From NCBI RefSeq assembly GCF_921293095.1, contig NC_060254.1:5890001-5954000 (forward strand): a stretch of 64,000 nucleotides of DNA. The letters are read 5' to 3'. Position numbers and translations under genes: made by a program. A model generated the notes under the pieces. The model was not told where the DNA came from. It saw nothing but the letters and a program-made list of their open reading frames with translations, and made no database searches. Shown here piece by piece: positions 10,483 through 21,639 of the stretch (position 1 is its first letter; each line of letters begins with the position of its first letter). The stretch comes from Ischnura elegans. Its lineage: Eukaryota > Arthropoda > Insecta > Odonata > Coenagrionidae.

Positions 10483-11278
10483 GCCGGACCCTGGGACTGC
10501 TATTGGAGCCGAATCAGCCCCCGCAGGAAGCATGCTGGACCGAGTCGCCGTTCGAGTCCCACCTTTTTGGCCTGAAAAACCAGCCCTGTGGTTTGCGCAA
10601 CTGGAGGGACAATTCCGACTGCGCGGGATCACGCAAGACGACACGAAATTTTGGTATGTTGTCTCACACCTAGAGAATAGATACGCCCTAGAAGTGGAGG
10701 ATATCATTACCGATCCGCCCTCCAAGGGAAAGTACGATAGGGTAAAATCTGAACTCATTCGAAGACTTTCGGCCTCGCAAGAGCAAAGAATCCGACAATT
10801 GTTAGAGCGCGAGGAGATGGGGGACCGGACACCTTCACAATTTTTGAGGCAATTACGGACCACTGCCGGCCCTGCAGTGCCAAATACTTTTTTAAAAACC
10901 CTCTGGTTAGGTCGCTTACCAGCATCCATGCAAGCAATACTGGCAACCTAAGGTGACGAAGAACTTGAAAAGATAGCTCTGTTGGCAGACAAGGTACATG
11001 AGGTCACCCCTAAGCACCATATCGCTAGCCTACAAGACGGGCCCCGTATCGCAACGCTTGAGAAGAAAATTGACGACCTGGCGAAGCAGCTGGCAGCCCT
11101 GACGACCGACACCAGGAAGCCACGCCGAAGCAGATCGCGTTCTCTTTCGCGAAAACGAGATCCGGAGGAGAGGAACAAGGGCCTCTGTTGGTATCACTGG
11201 CGTTTTGGTTCGAAGGCTAGGAAATGCTCATCTCCTTGTTCGTATTCTCAGGAAAACGACCAGGGCCCTCGTTTATAG
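10481..11278 (+). pseudogene. gag of the LTR element, one in-frame stop
   Basis: Gag packages element RNA in cytoplasmic particles. The ATG at 10,481 sits just after the primer site. The frame runs to TAG at 11,276-11,278, about 265 codons, and is interrupted once by TAA at 10,949-10,951 in the position of a glutamine-like codon. Reading on in the same frame restores the family pattern. Visible blocks are PPFWPEKPALWFAQLE near the start, RQLLEREEMGDRTPSQFLR in the middle, an Arg/Ser-rich basic tract at 11,125-11,160 and CWYHWRFG...C near 11,188-11,235, a Cys/His box typical of this gypsy group. Pol overlaps the end in the -1 frame. Confidence 0.88.
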
Positions 11279-14200
11279 CGGCTAGCGAGCACAGCCCCAT
11301 TAAAGGCCGCCTCTTCATGACCAACGCAAGAACAAACGAACAATTCTTGATAGACACAGGTGCCGATCTCTGCGTCTATCCGCGGAGGCGCATTAAGGGT
11401 CCCCGTTTTAAGACTTCGTACGAGCTAAGTGCTGCCAATGGGTCACGAATCGCAACTTACGGTTTCGTGACGCTTAACTTAGATTTTGGCCTTAGGCGCG
11501 TTTTTGTGTGGAATTTTGTTATTGCAGACGTCGACAGACCTATAATCGGAGCAAACTTCTTAAGTTTTTACGGTCTAATCGTCGACATTAAAAATAGGCG
11601 ACTTTTGGATAACATTACCTCTCTCTCTACTCCCGGTCACCCGGCACAAGGCACGGTGGGGCAGATAAAAGTAGTAACGGGCAACTCTATGTACCACCGA
11701 TTATTGAGGGAGTTTCCGGAAATTACTCGACCGATAGGAGTTTTTTCGACACCCAAGCACACCACGGAGCATTATATAAGGACAACGCCAGGCCCACCCG
11801 TGTGCTCCAAGCCCAGACGACTAGCACCCGACCGTTTGAAAGCAGCAAAAAAGGAGTTCGAAGCAATGATAAAGATGGGAGTCGCACGCCCATCGCAAAG
11901 CAACTGGAGTTCGCCCTTGCATATGGTGCCAAAGAGAGGGGTGGAATGGCGGCCATGTGGAGATTATAGAGCCCTCAACGCCAGGACTATTCCGGACCGC
12001 TACCCAGTCCCGCACATAGAAGACGTAGCCAACTCCCTTTTTGGGAAGGCAGTATTTTCAAAAATTGACTTGGTACGTGCCTACAATCAAATTCCGGTCG
12101 CTCAAGAGGACATCGCCAAGACAGCAATAACAACTCCATTTGGCTAGTACGAGTTTCCTTTCATGGGTTTTGGTTTGAGGAATGCGGCACAAACATTCCA
12201 GCGCTTTATGGACGAAACGATCCGCGGTTTGAACTTCTGCTACGTCCACATTGATGATATTTTGGTAGCATCCGATTCGGAGCAGCAGCATGAAGAAAGC
12301 ACCTGAGGGAATTGTTCGAGCGATTGAAGAAGGAAGGCATTTTGATTAACCCCGCCAAATGTATTTTCGGAAAGCCTGCTATTAATTTTTTAGGCTATGC
12401 CATTTCCAAGGAAGGCATCAAGCCAATGGAAGACAAAGTAAAAGCGCTATCATCTTTTCCGTTGCCTGGAACAGCGAAGCAACTTCGGCGATTCTTGGGG
12501 ATGATCAATTTTTACCGCCGATTTATTCCAAACGCAGCAGCCATCCAAGCGCCAATGACTGAGCTACTGAAAAGACCAAATTTAAAAGGGCAGGCACCAA
12601 TCGAGTGGACTACGGAAGCACAGCAGGCATTTGATGCATGCAAGACCAGTCTGACTCGGGCAGCGTTGCTGGCGCATCCCGACCCCGAAGCTATTTTGGC
12701 GATTGTGACGGATGCATCCGATTGTACCCTCAGCGCAGCCCTACAGCAGCGGAACTCCAACGGATGGCAGCCACTTGCTTTCTTTTCGAAGAAAATGAGC
12801 CCGGCGCAGAGAAAGTACAGCGCTTACGACAGAGAATTGCTCGCAGTCTACGAATCCGTAAAATATTTTCGTCACATGGTCGAGGGGCGTCATTTCGTTA
12901 TTTTTACGGATCATAAACCTCTCATTTTTGCTTTCCGCCAGAACGCCGATAAAGTTACTCCGCGACAATTTCGTCATTTGGATTTTATCAGCCAGTTCAC
13001 CACCGACACACGTCACGTGACAGGAAAGGAGAACGTGGTGGCAGATGCTTTGTCCAGAATCGACGAGGTGTCTGCAGCAATAGATTATCAAGCGCTCTCC
13101 CGATCCCAGGTGGAAGACCAAGAGCTACAACAATTACTAGCGTCCAACACTTCGCTCCAGCTGAAGCGAGTTCAGATTCCAGATTGCGATGAGAGCATTT
13201 TCTGCAACATTTTCACGCAGACTGCTCGACCCTACGTCACAGAAGAATTCCGCCGCCAAGCATTCAACACCGTCCACGGCCTCGCACATCCAGGTATCAA
13301 GTCAACTACGAAGCTTGTTACGCAGCGATTTGTGTGGCCAGGAGTCAAGAGAGATTGCAGAGTATGGGCGCGGAGTTGCATCACCTGTCAGCGTTCAAAA
13401 ATTACGAGGCACGTGAATTCACCTCTAGGCGAATTTAAGTTACCTTCTTCGCGATTTGAGCATATTCACATAGATCTCATTGGCCCCCTGCCGGTTTCCC
13501 GTGGTTTTCGCTACTGTTTAACTTGCATAGATCGTTTTTCCAGATGGCCCGATGCTTTTCCTATTGAAGACATCAAAGCAGACACAGTGGCCATGGCATT
13601 TTTCGGTGGTTGGATTTCCAGGTTCGGTATGCCTTTGAGAGTCACAACGGACAGGGGAAGTCAATTCGAGTCATGCCTTTTCAAATCTTTAACTCGTCTG
13701 ACAGGAACTCAGCACCTCAGAACAACGGCGTTTCATCCCGCAGCTAATGGTCTCGTCGAGCGACTGCACCGCCAGTTGAAAGCAGCAATTAAGTGCCATG
13801 CGGATCAATGGTGGGTGGAGTCACTTCCAGCGGTTCTCCTGGGAATGCGTGCGGCGTGGAAGGACGACATCGGTGGAACGGCGGCTGAACTGGTCTACGG
13901 CGAGACCTTGCGCCTACCTGGGGAATTCCTATCACCGCAGCCGCAGACCGTCGACACCTCCACGTACGTCGACATCCTCAGACGGCGAATGCAGAAATTG
14001 AGGCCATCGAAATTGATACGACATGGGGAAAGGCAAACCTTCGTTTTTAAAGACTTGGCCACTTCTCCGAATGTTTTCGTTAGGAGGGGTTCGGCGAAGG
14101 GCATACAAGAGCCTCCGTACGATGGGCCTTTTAAAGTCATCCGGAGATACCCTAAGTATTTCATAGTCCGCTGTAAGGGGAAGGATAGCTCGATCAGCAT

Positions 14201-14360
14201 CGAACGGTTGAAGCCGGCATATGTTTTCGCCGACGACGCGGACCCCAAGACGTCACCTCCAGCGGGCGAAGGTAGCAAGGGCAGCAAGGACGATCGTTTA
14301 CAAAGGCAACCAGAGACAACAACACGTTACGGGAGAAGAGTCCACTTCCCGGACCGCTAA
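11224..14360 (+). pseudogene. pol of the LTR element (protease, RT, RNase H, integrase), one stop and one frameshift
   Basis: Pol matures Gag, copies the RNA and integrates the DNA. The protease has DTGAD at 11,353. RT follows, with [16 protein letters not shown] near 11,965, then a TAG at 12,145-12,147, and YVHIDD near 12,241 as the polymerase centre. The frame shifts by one base at about 12,296-12,303. RNase H has TDASD near 12,708 and FTDHKPL near 12,903. Integrase has the HHCC finger (GLAHPG to CITCQRSK, about 13,280-13,400) and a D-D-E core: HIDLIGP near 13,470, TTDRGSQFE near 13,645 and NGLVERLH near 13,748. The frame from 12,312 to TAA at 14,358 is open for 682 codons. The 11,224 start is nominal, because pol is probably entered by frameshifting from gag. 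Confidence 0.93.
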
Positions 14361-14452
14361 CAAGTCCATTAAACTACTTTTTTATTTTTTTGTTTACCTT
14401 GTACATTTTCCTTATGCTTTCTTCTCTCGTTCAAAACATAGGTTTTGTCACT

Positions 14453-14465
14453 GCCAAGGGGGTAT
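14453..14465 (+). other. polypurine tract
   Basis: A purine-rich run (AAGGGGG at 14,456-14,462) lies just before the 3' LTR, where plus-strand DNA synthesis is primed in LTR elements. Confidence 0.65.
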
Positions 14466-14759
14466 TGCGGCGAGTCAAACAGGAAGTACAACGCACCGAC
14501 GCTGATCAGCGCGGGCAACCAGGCGAGCCCGGTCAACGCGGCGAGGCTGCCGCATCGAACCAAAAGCAGTATATCCAGCGTATATAAGACCAGCGGAGAA
14601 GCCACCTCGAGAGGCAGAAATATATGAGAAGGTGCTAGCAGAACGCTGTGCTAGAGAGAACTGCCACCTCAAGTGTAAACCGATTTTTGTACATAATAAA
14701 AATCGTACATTGGAAGAGTATTGTTTGCTTGCAACATAGCCTGGCAGCCGACCTTTACA
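14466..14759 (+). repeat. 3' LTR
   Basis: 294 bp, the same length as the 5' LTR, with two substitutions and no indels, ending TTTACA before CAAC. Confidence 0.95.
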
Positions 14760-14763
14760 CAAC
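14760..14763. repeat. 4-bp target site duplication, right (CAAC)
   Basis: CAAC directly follows the 3' LTR and matches 10,166-10,169. Confidence 0.85.
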
Positions 14764-15329
14764 GCAATTTTTGAAAAGTCAAATTTTCAGTGTTAATTAC
14801 ATGTGAACAATTTCACGAAAAATATTTTAGTTAAAATTGGTTTAAACTCGATATTCACAAAAGAAAGCTTTTTTAAGGCACTAAAAACAATAAAAAAAAT
14901 TTCCATGAGCCTGACATAGTCTCTAAATCATTTGCTTCAACGAAAAACGTTGGACGAATGTTCCTCTGCAGTACTCAAATTATACATTACATCGATTGAA
15001 ATGTCATTTACCATAGTTCATTGTATGCCGTAGTTTCATAATGCTATGACGTTAAGCATAAATTGAGTTTAATAGTCGAACATGCACCCAATGCTTTTCG
15101 CTGTATAGCATGAAGCAATTAATTTAGAGGCTCTGTCAGCCTCAAAGAACTTTACTTGACTTTATTTTTTTTAGATCCTCAGATAAACATTGTATTTTTG
15201 TGAAAAAATATTTTAATATCGTAATAAATTCAAAATACCCTCGTTTTTCCAGTGGAAATGGAATTAATGCTGATTTCTAATGTGACCATTTGAAAAAAAC
15301 GAGCGTGACGAAGAAACAGCCGACAGAAA
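14764..15329. other. AT-rich spacer
   Basis: No gene or element end was recognised between the LTR element and the first TAGGG MITE. Confidence 0.5.
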
Positions 15330-15992
15330 TAGGGTGGTTTCCTGTTATTGTTTTATTGCCTAAATCGAAAGATTATTACTCCTGGAATGCGCATTTCACG
15401 CTCATAGATTTTCGAATGACGATATCTATTTTTCGCGATTAAACGAAAAGTGAAAAATTTCAAGCGCGCGAAAACGCGACGGCTAAGTATGAACGCTGGG
15501 AAAAGTCCGTGTGACGTATTTCTGGTTCCAGTTGTCGGTATGTGAGGTGACTTTGGGGCGAGGCTTGAGCGCTGATATGACGCAGGCTGCCAGCAGGTAG
15601 CTGAGTACCCTGCTAGGTGATAGCGCTTGGCTTAAATAGGGATTATTAATACCTTATCAAACGAAGAAAACTTTCCGACCCTAGCCAGTTTTAATTGGTG
15701 ATTATTAAGAGATGTTTCCCTGAGCTCAGTGCCTCATGCATGCATTGGTAATCTCAGACGATGTAAAACTCCTACCCTCTCATGTAGAAACTAGGTCCCT
15801 GTGACGTCACGTGGAGTGGAATCGCATGGGCGCCAATCTGGCCTTTTTCAAATGAGGATAAAATTGACGATTAACATTCGTATAAAGTGGGATTTCTAAA
15901 ACAAAATAATTTGTATATTATGAATACACTAATGGTGGGTAACGAATCGCAATCAATGCATTTCGTTTTCTTTGATGAAGGAAACTACCCTA
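15330..15992 (+). mobile_element. TAGGG MITE, copy 1
   Basis: This is a 663-bp non-coding element with inverted ends TAGGGTGGTTTCCT and AGGAAACTACCCTA, flanked by A on the left and T on the right like every copy here. The interior has no ORF but has conserved blocks shared in order by all copies: the GCGCGAAAACGCGACGG region, TACCTTATCAAACGAAGAAA, TGTGACGTCACGTGGAGTGG and TGGTGGGTAACGAATCGCAA. It is a non-autonomous TIR element. Superfamily unknown; a TA duplication is possible. Confidence 0.85.
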
Positions 15993-17840
15993 TTATGAGA
16001 GGTTGACCATAAAAGAAAGGCCCTTCCCGTGGTGGTCCATGCTCATCGGCGAGCGAATGTGAAGTCTAATTAATTTGTAACTTCGACACTTTCCCTTGTT
16101 AATTTAAATTGATATTATTTTTAAAGCACTGTTACTTCTTAGTAAAATGGCAAACCCACCATCTTACCACTCACAATCTCCGACGCTTCGCTCTTCACCT
16201 CCAATAATGTGTAAAAATGAGATCCGTTCGCGGCTTATTTCACATCGATATTAAGGACATAGTTTTTCGAAAACATTTCCTTTTGGTATAGTTCTCTTTG
16301 GACCTTATAAACGTTTATCCGTGATTATTTTCTACCACATGTGTCGCACCAATCTTCTTAAAACGCGGCGAAACATTCGAAATACAAAAAAAATAAACTC
16401 GAGAAGCGCAACCCAGCTGCTTTTGGGGCGTTGGGGTTGGATGGTGCTTTGTCTCTGTGTAAACAAGTTACGATCGGATTACGCAGTCCGTCATGGCGAC
16501 CTCTCTCTTTGTCGTCCCAAATGGTCCGAAGCAGTCCACTGGTCGCTCCAACTATTCCAAATCCCTCCCTCGCGGGAAGTCCCCCCACAAATAAACATAG
16601 GCACTGACAAATGAAGGCGATGCAAGCGTCCAGCCGATGAGTGGCGATTTGTCAGCCATAATTCAAGCTTCTCACGAGAGGAAATCCTGACGTAAAACAT
16701 TTACTGTTTCGTATTTTAAATAATATGAGGTATGATTGTTACTTAAATTACGAATCGAGATACGAGAAACAACAATGAACTGTAAACAATTGAATGCCCC
16801 TCCCATAATGAAGCGAAGGAAATATTATATCTCACTATCTTGAGAAGAATATCAGACTTGCGATCCATTTCAATAGATGGATAATCATGCCGTTTAGATT
16901 TCTTTCCTCAGTTCATACATTTTGAATGAGATTTCCACCTGGAATATGGATATCTCTTGCATACCTTTCGACAGTTTTTTCACCTCAAACTGCACCCTCT
17001 TTACGTCACAATTTGGCGCTGCTTCACCTTGTGAATAGTCCATGAGTAGAGCATGTAGTCGGCCATGATTTATGAGCTAGGCCTTCGATTCAACTGCTGC
17101 CCTCTCTGAGCAGTGAAAGCAATACGACCAGCGCTCCATCGTTTTCAGTTAAGTGAGGAGCGAAGAGGTCCACTGACGTCACAGATCCTAAATCATGAGT
17201 GTTGAATGTTCATGTTTATCGTCGATAGCATAGCGACGACTTTAAAGATGGCTGACCGAAAAAATCTTTCGATTAATAGCATGATGTCACGAGATCATTT
17301 TCTCTTCTCTCCTCTTTTAAGGCTTCCGTCAGGACTTTATATTAAGTACGTAATAGCACGATTGCATGTATGAACGCATAGTTATATAACTAATACCATC
17401 TACACAATTGTAACGCAAAATTTCTTTTTATTACTTAAGGCACTGAGTGTTGTAAATCATACACAAAACGAATGTAAACAAATATTGCAATGGATAGCAG
17501 TGAGTGCTGGCATGTTTTAATTAATTTGACAAATGGCTACTGTTCGCTTCAGTGTAAAATCAGAAATACGACTTTTAAACTGCAGATATACCTCTATTAT
17601 TACATCGTTTCGGTTGTAAATGGAAATGTAGTGAAACTGATTCAAATAAGACGTTCTCCGTGTCACGCTCAAACATACAGTCCAACCAAACGAAGCCTAG
17701 AGCGTAGCGGCACGCAGCCATCTTCGTTTAAGATCTGAGTCACGCTTTATGTTCACCCGAAGTAGTTTTTTGACGAATGGCGGAGTTTTCCTTTTTTATT
17801 TTGACAAATCTCTCCGCGGCTGATCCCAAATTACCACAGG
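15993..17840. other. non-coding stretch
   Basis: No supported gene. CRE-like TGACGTCA occurs near 17,175, and the 16,320-16,700 segment is more GC-rich, with short overlapping open frames on both strands that look like chance. Confidence 0.4.
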
Positions 17841-17844
17841 CGAT

Positions 17845-18005
17845 GAGTGCGAAATAGCTCCTCTATTTCGCTATTCCACACTTCCATCCGAATAAAATCT
17901 CCGTAAAACACACCTCCAGACGAATATTCGCACCTTCAGAGCCCAGTCTCGAATATTCCTCGCATGTGTTCCACGCCGTGGGTTTGAATTTTTATCGCAA
18001 CTCTC
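17845..18005 (-). pseudogene. older CR1/L2-like LINE fragment
   Basis: This block (CGAAATAGC, CTTCCATCCGAA, CATGTGTTCCACG, TTATCGCAACTC) parallels 18,505-18,650 of the adjacent LINE copy in order and spacing, but is more diverged. It is a second, older copy next to which the better preserved copy inserted. Confidence 0.5.
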
Positions 18006-18009
18006 ATCT

Positions 18010-18865
18010 ACATCTACATTTACATAATACCCCGCAAGCCTAAAAGCCTAAAAGTCGTGTGGCAGGGGGTGTTAGGACACCAGCCGTTTACAGCAAAAAA
18101 AAAATGAAGTGCTCTAACGAAGTTGGGACTAGCGTCTATTGAAGTCCTTTATGGTTCGGGGGAAAAACGAATTCCCATATCTATCCGTTCGGCAAAACAT
18201 CTCCCTTAATTTATCGCTTCTATCGGACCTGGAAAGATAGTGTGGCTCCAATATTATGTTCTCTGTATCGCTCTTAAAGATATCCATTCTCAATTGTTCA
18301 AGCAATCTAAGCCTAGCGCGCAGCCTCCGAGTCTCCAACGGCTTCCAACCTAATTCGCTTAACATCTGGGTAACACTGTCTGTACGCCCGTAACAGTTTT
18401 TGACGAAACGTGCAGTCTTCCTTTGTATTTTATTCAGTTCGCGGATTAAGTCTTTCTCCACTGGATCCCATGCGCTCGCTGCATATTCAAGGTGCGGTTG
18501 GACGAGAGCGAAATAGCACCTTTCTTTTACTTTCTCATCCGAAAATCTTCCCACAATACGCTTGACGAATCCTAATTTCATCAGGGCTATGCCACAAATA
18601 TTCTTTATATGTGTTCCCCACGTAAGGTTCGAGGTTATCGTAACTCCCAGGTACTTCACTTCGTCTGCTGCCTTTATGTTAATACCATCCAATGCATAAT
18701 CATGGTTACAGTTGGACGGATTCCGCAAGAAATGTACCGCCATGCATTTGCTCAGATTAAGTTCGAGTCCCCACTCCTGGCTCCACAAATGAACGTTGTT
18801 TAAGTCAGATGATAGAATTTCATAGAGTGATCACTAATTTCGCGATAGATGACAGCGTCGTCGTT
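18010..18865 (-). pseudogene. CR1/L2-like non-LTR retrotransposon, 3' part with RT C-terminus
   Basis: The minus-strand open frame (18,788-18,129, 219 aa, no stop) is the C-terminal part of a LINE reverse transcriptase. It has LNLSKCMAVHF, EVKYLGVTI, then LVQPHLEYAASAWDP, LNKIQRKTARFV and LGWKPLETRR, the thumb and tail blocks of jockey/CR1-type elements. Upstream, near 18,845, is NDDAVIYR in another frame, equivalent to the catalytic ADD motif, so a frameshift separates it. The element is 5'-truncated near 18,865. The 3' UTR at 18,010-18,085 has GTGTGGCAGGGGGTGTTA and ends in (ATGTAG)-like repeats. Confidence 0.85.
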
Positions 18866-18869
18866 CGAT

Positions 18870-19649
18870 TAAGTGACGGGGGAGGCCGTGAGAAAAAGAG
18901 TCCGCGCACCCCGAATCCGTTCCCTCCTCGATCTGTGCCTCTGGCGCGTGTTTTAATTCCGATGATCGCCGCAGGGTGGCGCCTCATTCGTCTCAGCGGT
19001 GTCCCTCAGGTGGCGCCACGCCAACGCACTCACTCACTCACTCTGTGTCCATGGAGACAAGTGTCCGGCCGAGATGTCCCCTAAGGGATGGGGTCAGCTG
19101 TCAGCGGTTGGACACTGACCGATTGGGATTACCTTCTGGTACCCCTAAACACACACGCGCCACGACAAGGGTCCGACCCTGCTAAACCCCTTAAACGGAA
19201 CATAAAAAAGTAACGGTCTGAGCGATAAAAAGTTTGATGAAATCACATTATTCTTTGAACGAAAAAACAACAAAAACGAATAAAATGTAACCATCCGAAG
19301 TTTCTCGTCAAAGAAGCAGGGAAGATTTATTTATTATTCGCAGAGACATGGAAAAACCACCATCAATGTCCGATAAATATAATAAGCATCCATATCGCAT
19401 TTCCAATCCCTGAAACTCATGAGGTTTCAATGCTGATAGAAAACGCAGTGGTGAGTTTATTAAACATGATTGAGGTGTTTAATTAAGTACAAAAAATTAT
19501 GATTATGATCAGCGAAATGAATAGAGATTACATGAATAAATGTGATAATGAGTTGGTGCTGCCAAAGGAGAAAGAGAAAAATAGAGATGGCAATTGGAAG
19601 ATTATGCATATATATACCTACTATTTGACCAGGTGAACTTCGTACCCTA
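18870..19649. other. non-coding stretch
   Basis: GC-richer at 18,890-19,190, including a short CACTCACTCACTCA run near 19,027, then AT-rich. No gene is supported. Confidence 0.4.
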
Positions 19650-19653
19650 TAAA

Positions 19654-20115
19654 GCCTGAATTACTCGATCATTTTCTTTCGCGATAGTGATCACTTTTCG
19701 CGACGGGAATTTAAGTGATCGCTCTAGTGATCATTTAAGTATCTGAATCACACGGTCACTCCCGCCGTCGCTTTTCGCATCACTTTCGATATCACAGCTA
19801 GTTGTCATGGGACCCGCATCACGAAAATATATAGCGTGTTTATGTTTATATATGTCGTTCCCACGATAGTCAAACGTAGCGCTGCAATCGCTCCATACGG
19901 GAATGCGTTCTGATTGGTGGATATTGGGTTGTAGCGACGGAAAAAGCGACGGAAAAAGCGACCGGATGAGTGATGAAAAAAAGTGATGGAAATCCTCATC
20001 TTTAGAGTGATCGCGAAAAACAATTGCCGGCGACGATCATTTGCGAGTGATCACTCTAGTGATCGCGATAGTCATCACTCGGAAATGACGGATAAAATGT
20101 TCGTGTGATTCAGGC
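19654..20115. mobile_element. MITE with GCCTGAATCAC ends, possible TTAA target
   Basis: The left end is GCCTGAATTAC at 19,654. The right end is the inverse of GCCTGAATCACACG, ending at 20,115. The flanks are TAAA on the left (19,650-19,653) and TTAA on the right (20,116-20,119). A TTAA duplication with one mutation would suggest piggyBac-like. The 462-bp interior is rich in GTGATCAC, TCGCGATAG and similar palindromic pieces, and repeats TCTGAATCACACGG near 19,743, so a second copy may be nested. No ORF belongs to it. Confidence 0.6.
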
Positions 20116-20119
20116 TTAA

Positions 20120-20570
20120 TATACAATGAACAGTTTAGTTACGCCATTGATAAATCAAGAGCGGCTTTACTTGGTTTTTATAATTTTTCACTTGTAATAA
20201 AAAAATAAAAAAACTACAAAAATATGTCTTACAGTGGCTTCTTATAATACATTTTCTTTATTCAATCTACATAAGGCAGACGAGTACACGTATATGTGAA
20301 TTTTTTTCAATGAATTTTCTAATTTTTATGTCTTTACTTACGAAATTTTAGACTTGTGGTCTTATAACTAATAGTATCCAAAAGATCCAAGTCTGTTGCG
20401 TAAACTTGCCTCGTTCTTGGTGCAACTTTAGGGAACGCTAGGGCGATGCTTGACTGACGCTTAAAATCTCGTGAAAACAGCCCCTAGGGAGTAGTATTAA
20501 TATTTCATAACTTGTGGCGCGCTAGTTATAACTAGGTATTAAAGTGCACTGCGTAAAAGTGCCCCGATGT
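20120..20570. other. AT-rich spacer
   Basis: Nothing recognised apart from the likely downstream side of the Helitron helicase remnant. Confidence 0.4.
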
Positions 20571-20572
20571 AC

Positions 20573-21625
20573 TCAACACATTCGGCATTGTTCTCTTGAG
20601 TCAAGTACCTTCTGATGTACAACAGATTTTGTTTTATTATCAGGCGCAAGAAGAAATAAATCGGATGGTTTACCAACACGTGAACATGCCAAACATATTT
20701 TACCATGAGAAAAACATGGGTTTTCTATATTCAGACCAAAAACACTCACCTTGTGATTTGTTAATCGTCGTCGCGAATGCAACACGAATTGAAGATTGAA
20801 TTCGTTTTTAATAGGGTGGTTTCCTATTATTGCCTAAATCACAAGATTATCACTCCTAGAGTACGTAATTCACACTTTTAGATTTTTAAATGACTATATC
20901 TATTTTTCGCGATTAAATGAAAGGCGAAAATTTGCAAGCGCGCGAAAACGCGACGGCTAAGTATGAATGCTGGGAAAACTCCTTGTGACGTCGTTATGGT
21001 TCCCGCTGCCGCAAGTGAGGTGACCTTAGGGCGAGGCTTAGAGCGCTGATACGACGTGGGATGCTAGCAGGTAGCGCTTGGCTTAAATAATGATTATTAA
21101 TACCTTATCAAACGAAGAAAACTTTCTGACCTAAGCCAGTTTTAATAGGTGATTATTAAGACATGGTTCCCTGATCTCTGTGCCTCATGCATTCATTGGT
21201 AATATCAGACGATGTAAAACTCCTACCTAATCGTATAGAAACTAGGTCCCTGTGACGTCACGTGGAGTGGCATCGCATGGACGCCAATCTGGCCTTTTTT
21301 TAATGAGGTTAAAATTGACCATTAACATTTGTCTAAACTGGGAATTCTAAAACCAAATAATTTGTATATTATGAATGCACGAATGGTGGGTAACGAATCG
21401 CAATCGATGCCTTTCGTTTCCTTTGATGGAGGAAACTACCCTATTCGAAAAGCTTATCGGTTGCGATCATGGGAATAATCGCAATGAGAACTTCCTCATA
21501 CTCGTATTTTCCTTTGAGCATAGTCGCGTGAATCACATTGACTATCAAAGTTTATCGCCAAACACGTTCCATTGCATAGTTTTAGTTGGTTTAGGATCGA
21601 ACCCTCATGAACACCGAGCCCACCA
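20573..21625 (-). pseudogene. Helitron helicase (PIF1-like) C-terminal remnant, split by a TAGGG MITE
   Basis: The helicase would unwind DNA during rolling-circle transposition. The minus strand at 20,785-20,573 shows VFGLNIENPCFSHGKI, ACSRVGKPSDLF and a tail matching the end of Helitron helicases. A frameshift lies just upstream, after TINKSQG. The protein continues on the far side of the MITE (20,812-21,443), where about 21,625-21,447 reads LCNGTCLAI and PMIATD, the preceding helicase block. The two parts join in frame if the MITE is removed, so the MITE inserted into the coding sequence. The Rep/HUH part is absent and the gene is dead. Confidence 0.78.
20812..21443 (+). mobile_element. TAGGG MITE, copy 2, inside Helitron helicase
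   Basis: 632 bp with the same ends as copy 1. It lacks part of the CAGGTAGC-rich middle block. Its position inside the helicase remnant fixes both ends to within a few bases. Confidence 0.85.
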
Positions 21626-21639
21626 TCGGCTGTTAGTTG

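Larger units (their letters stand above)
10170..14759 (+). mobile_element. near-complete Ty3/gypsy LTR retrotransposon, 4590 bp
   Basis: Two 294-bp LTRs flank a primer site, gag, pol (protease, RT, RNase H, integrase) and a polypurine tract, and CAAC is duplicated at 10,166-10,169 and 14,760-14,763. The LTRs start TG and end CA and differ at two aligned positions, so insertion was recent. RT before integrase places it in Ty3/gypsy. No envelope-like ORF follows pol. Three lesions are visible: a TAA in gag, a TAG in RT and a frameshift after RT. Gag and pol are in different frames (a -1 relation), as expected for frameshift expression. The element cannot make intact proteins as sequenced, but could be mobilised by other copies. 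Confidence 0.97.

Noticed and set aside
14751..14775. LTR element inserted in an AAGGCC-type MITE (TTTACACAACGCAATTTT also occurs near 54,911)
   Set aside because: The match is created partly by the LTR end itself. The left flank does not continue the MITE.
18826..18865. Match of GTGATCACTAATTTCGCGATAG to the MITE at 19,654
   Set aside because: In context it is the LINE RT sequence around the NDD motif. The resemblance to the MITE palindromes is likely coincidence.
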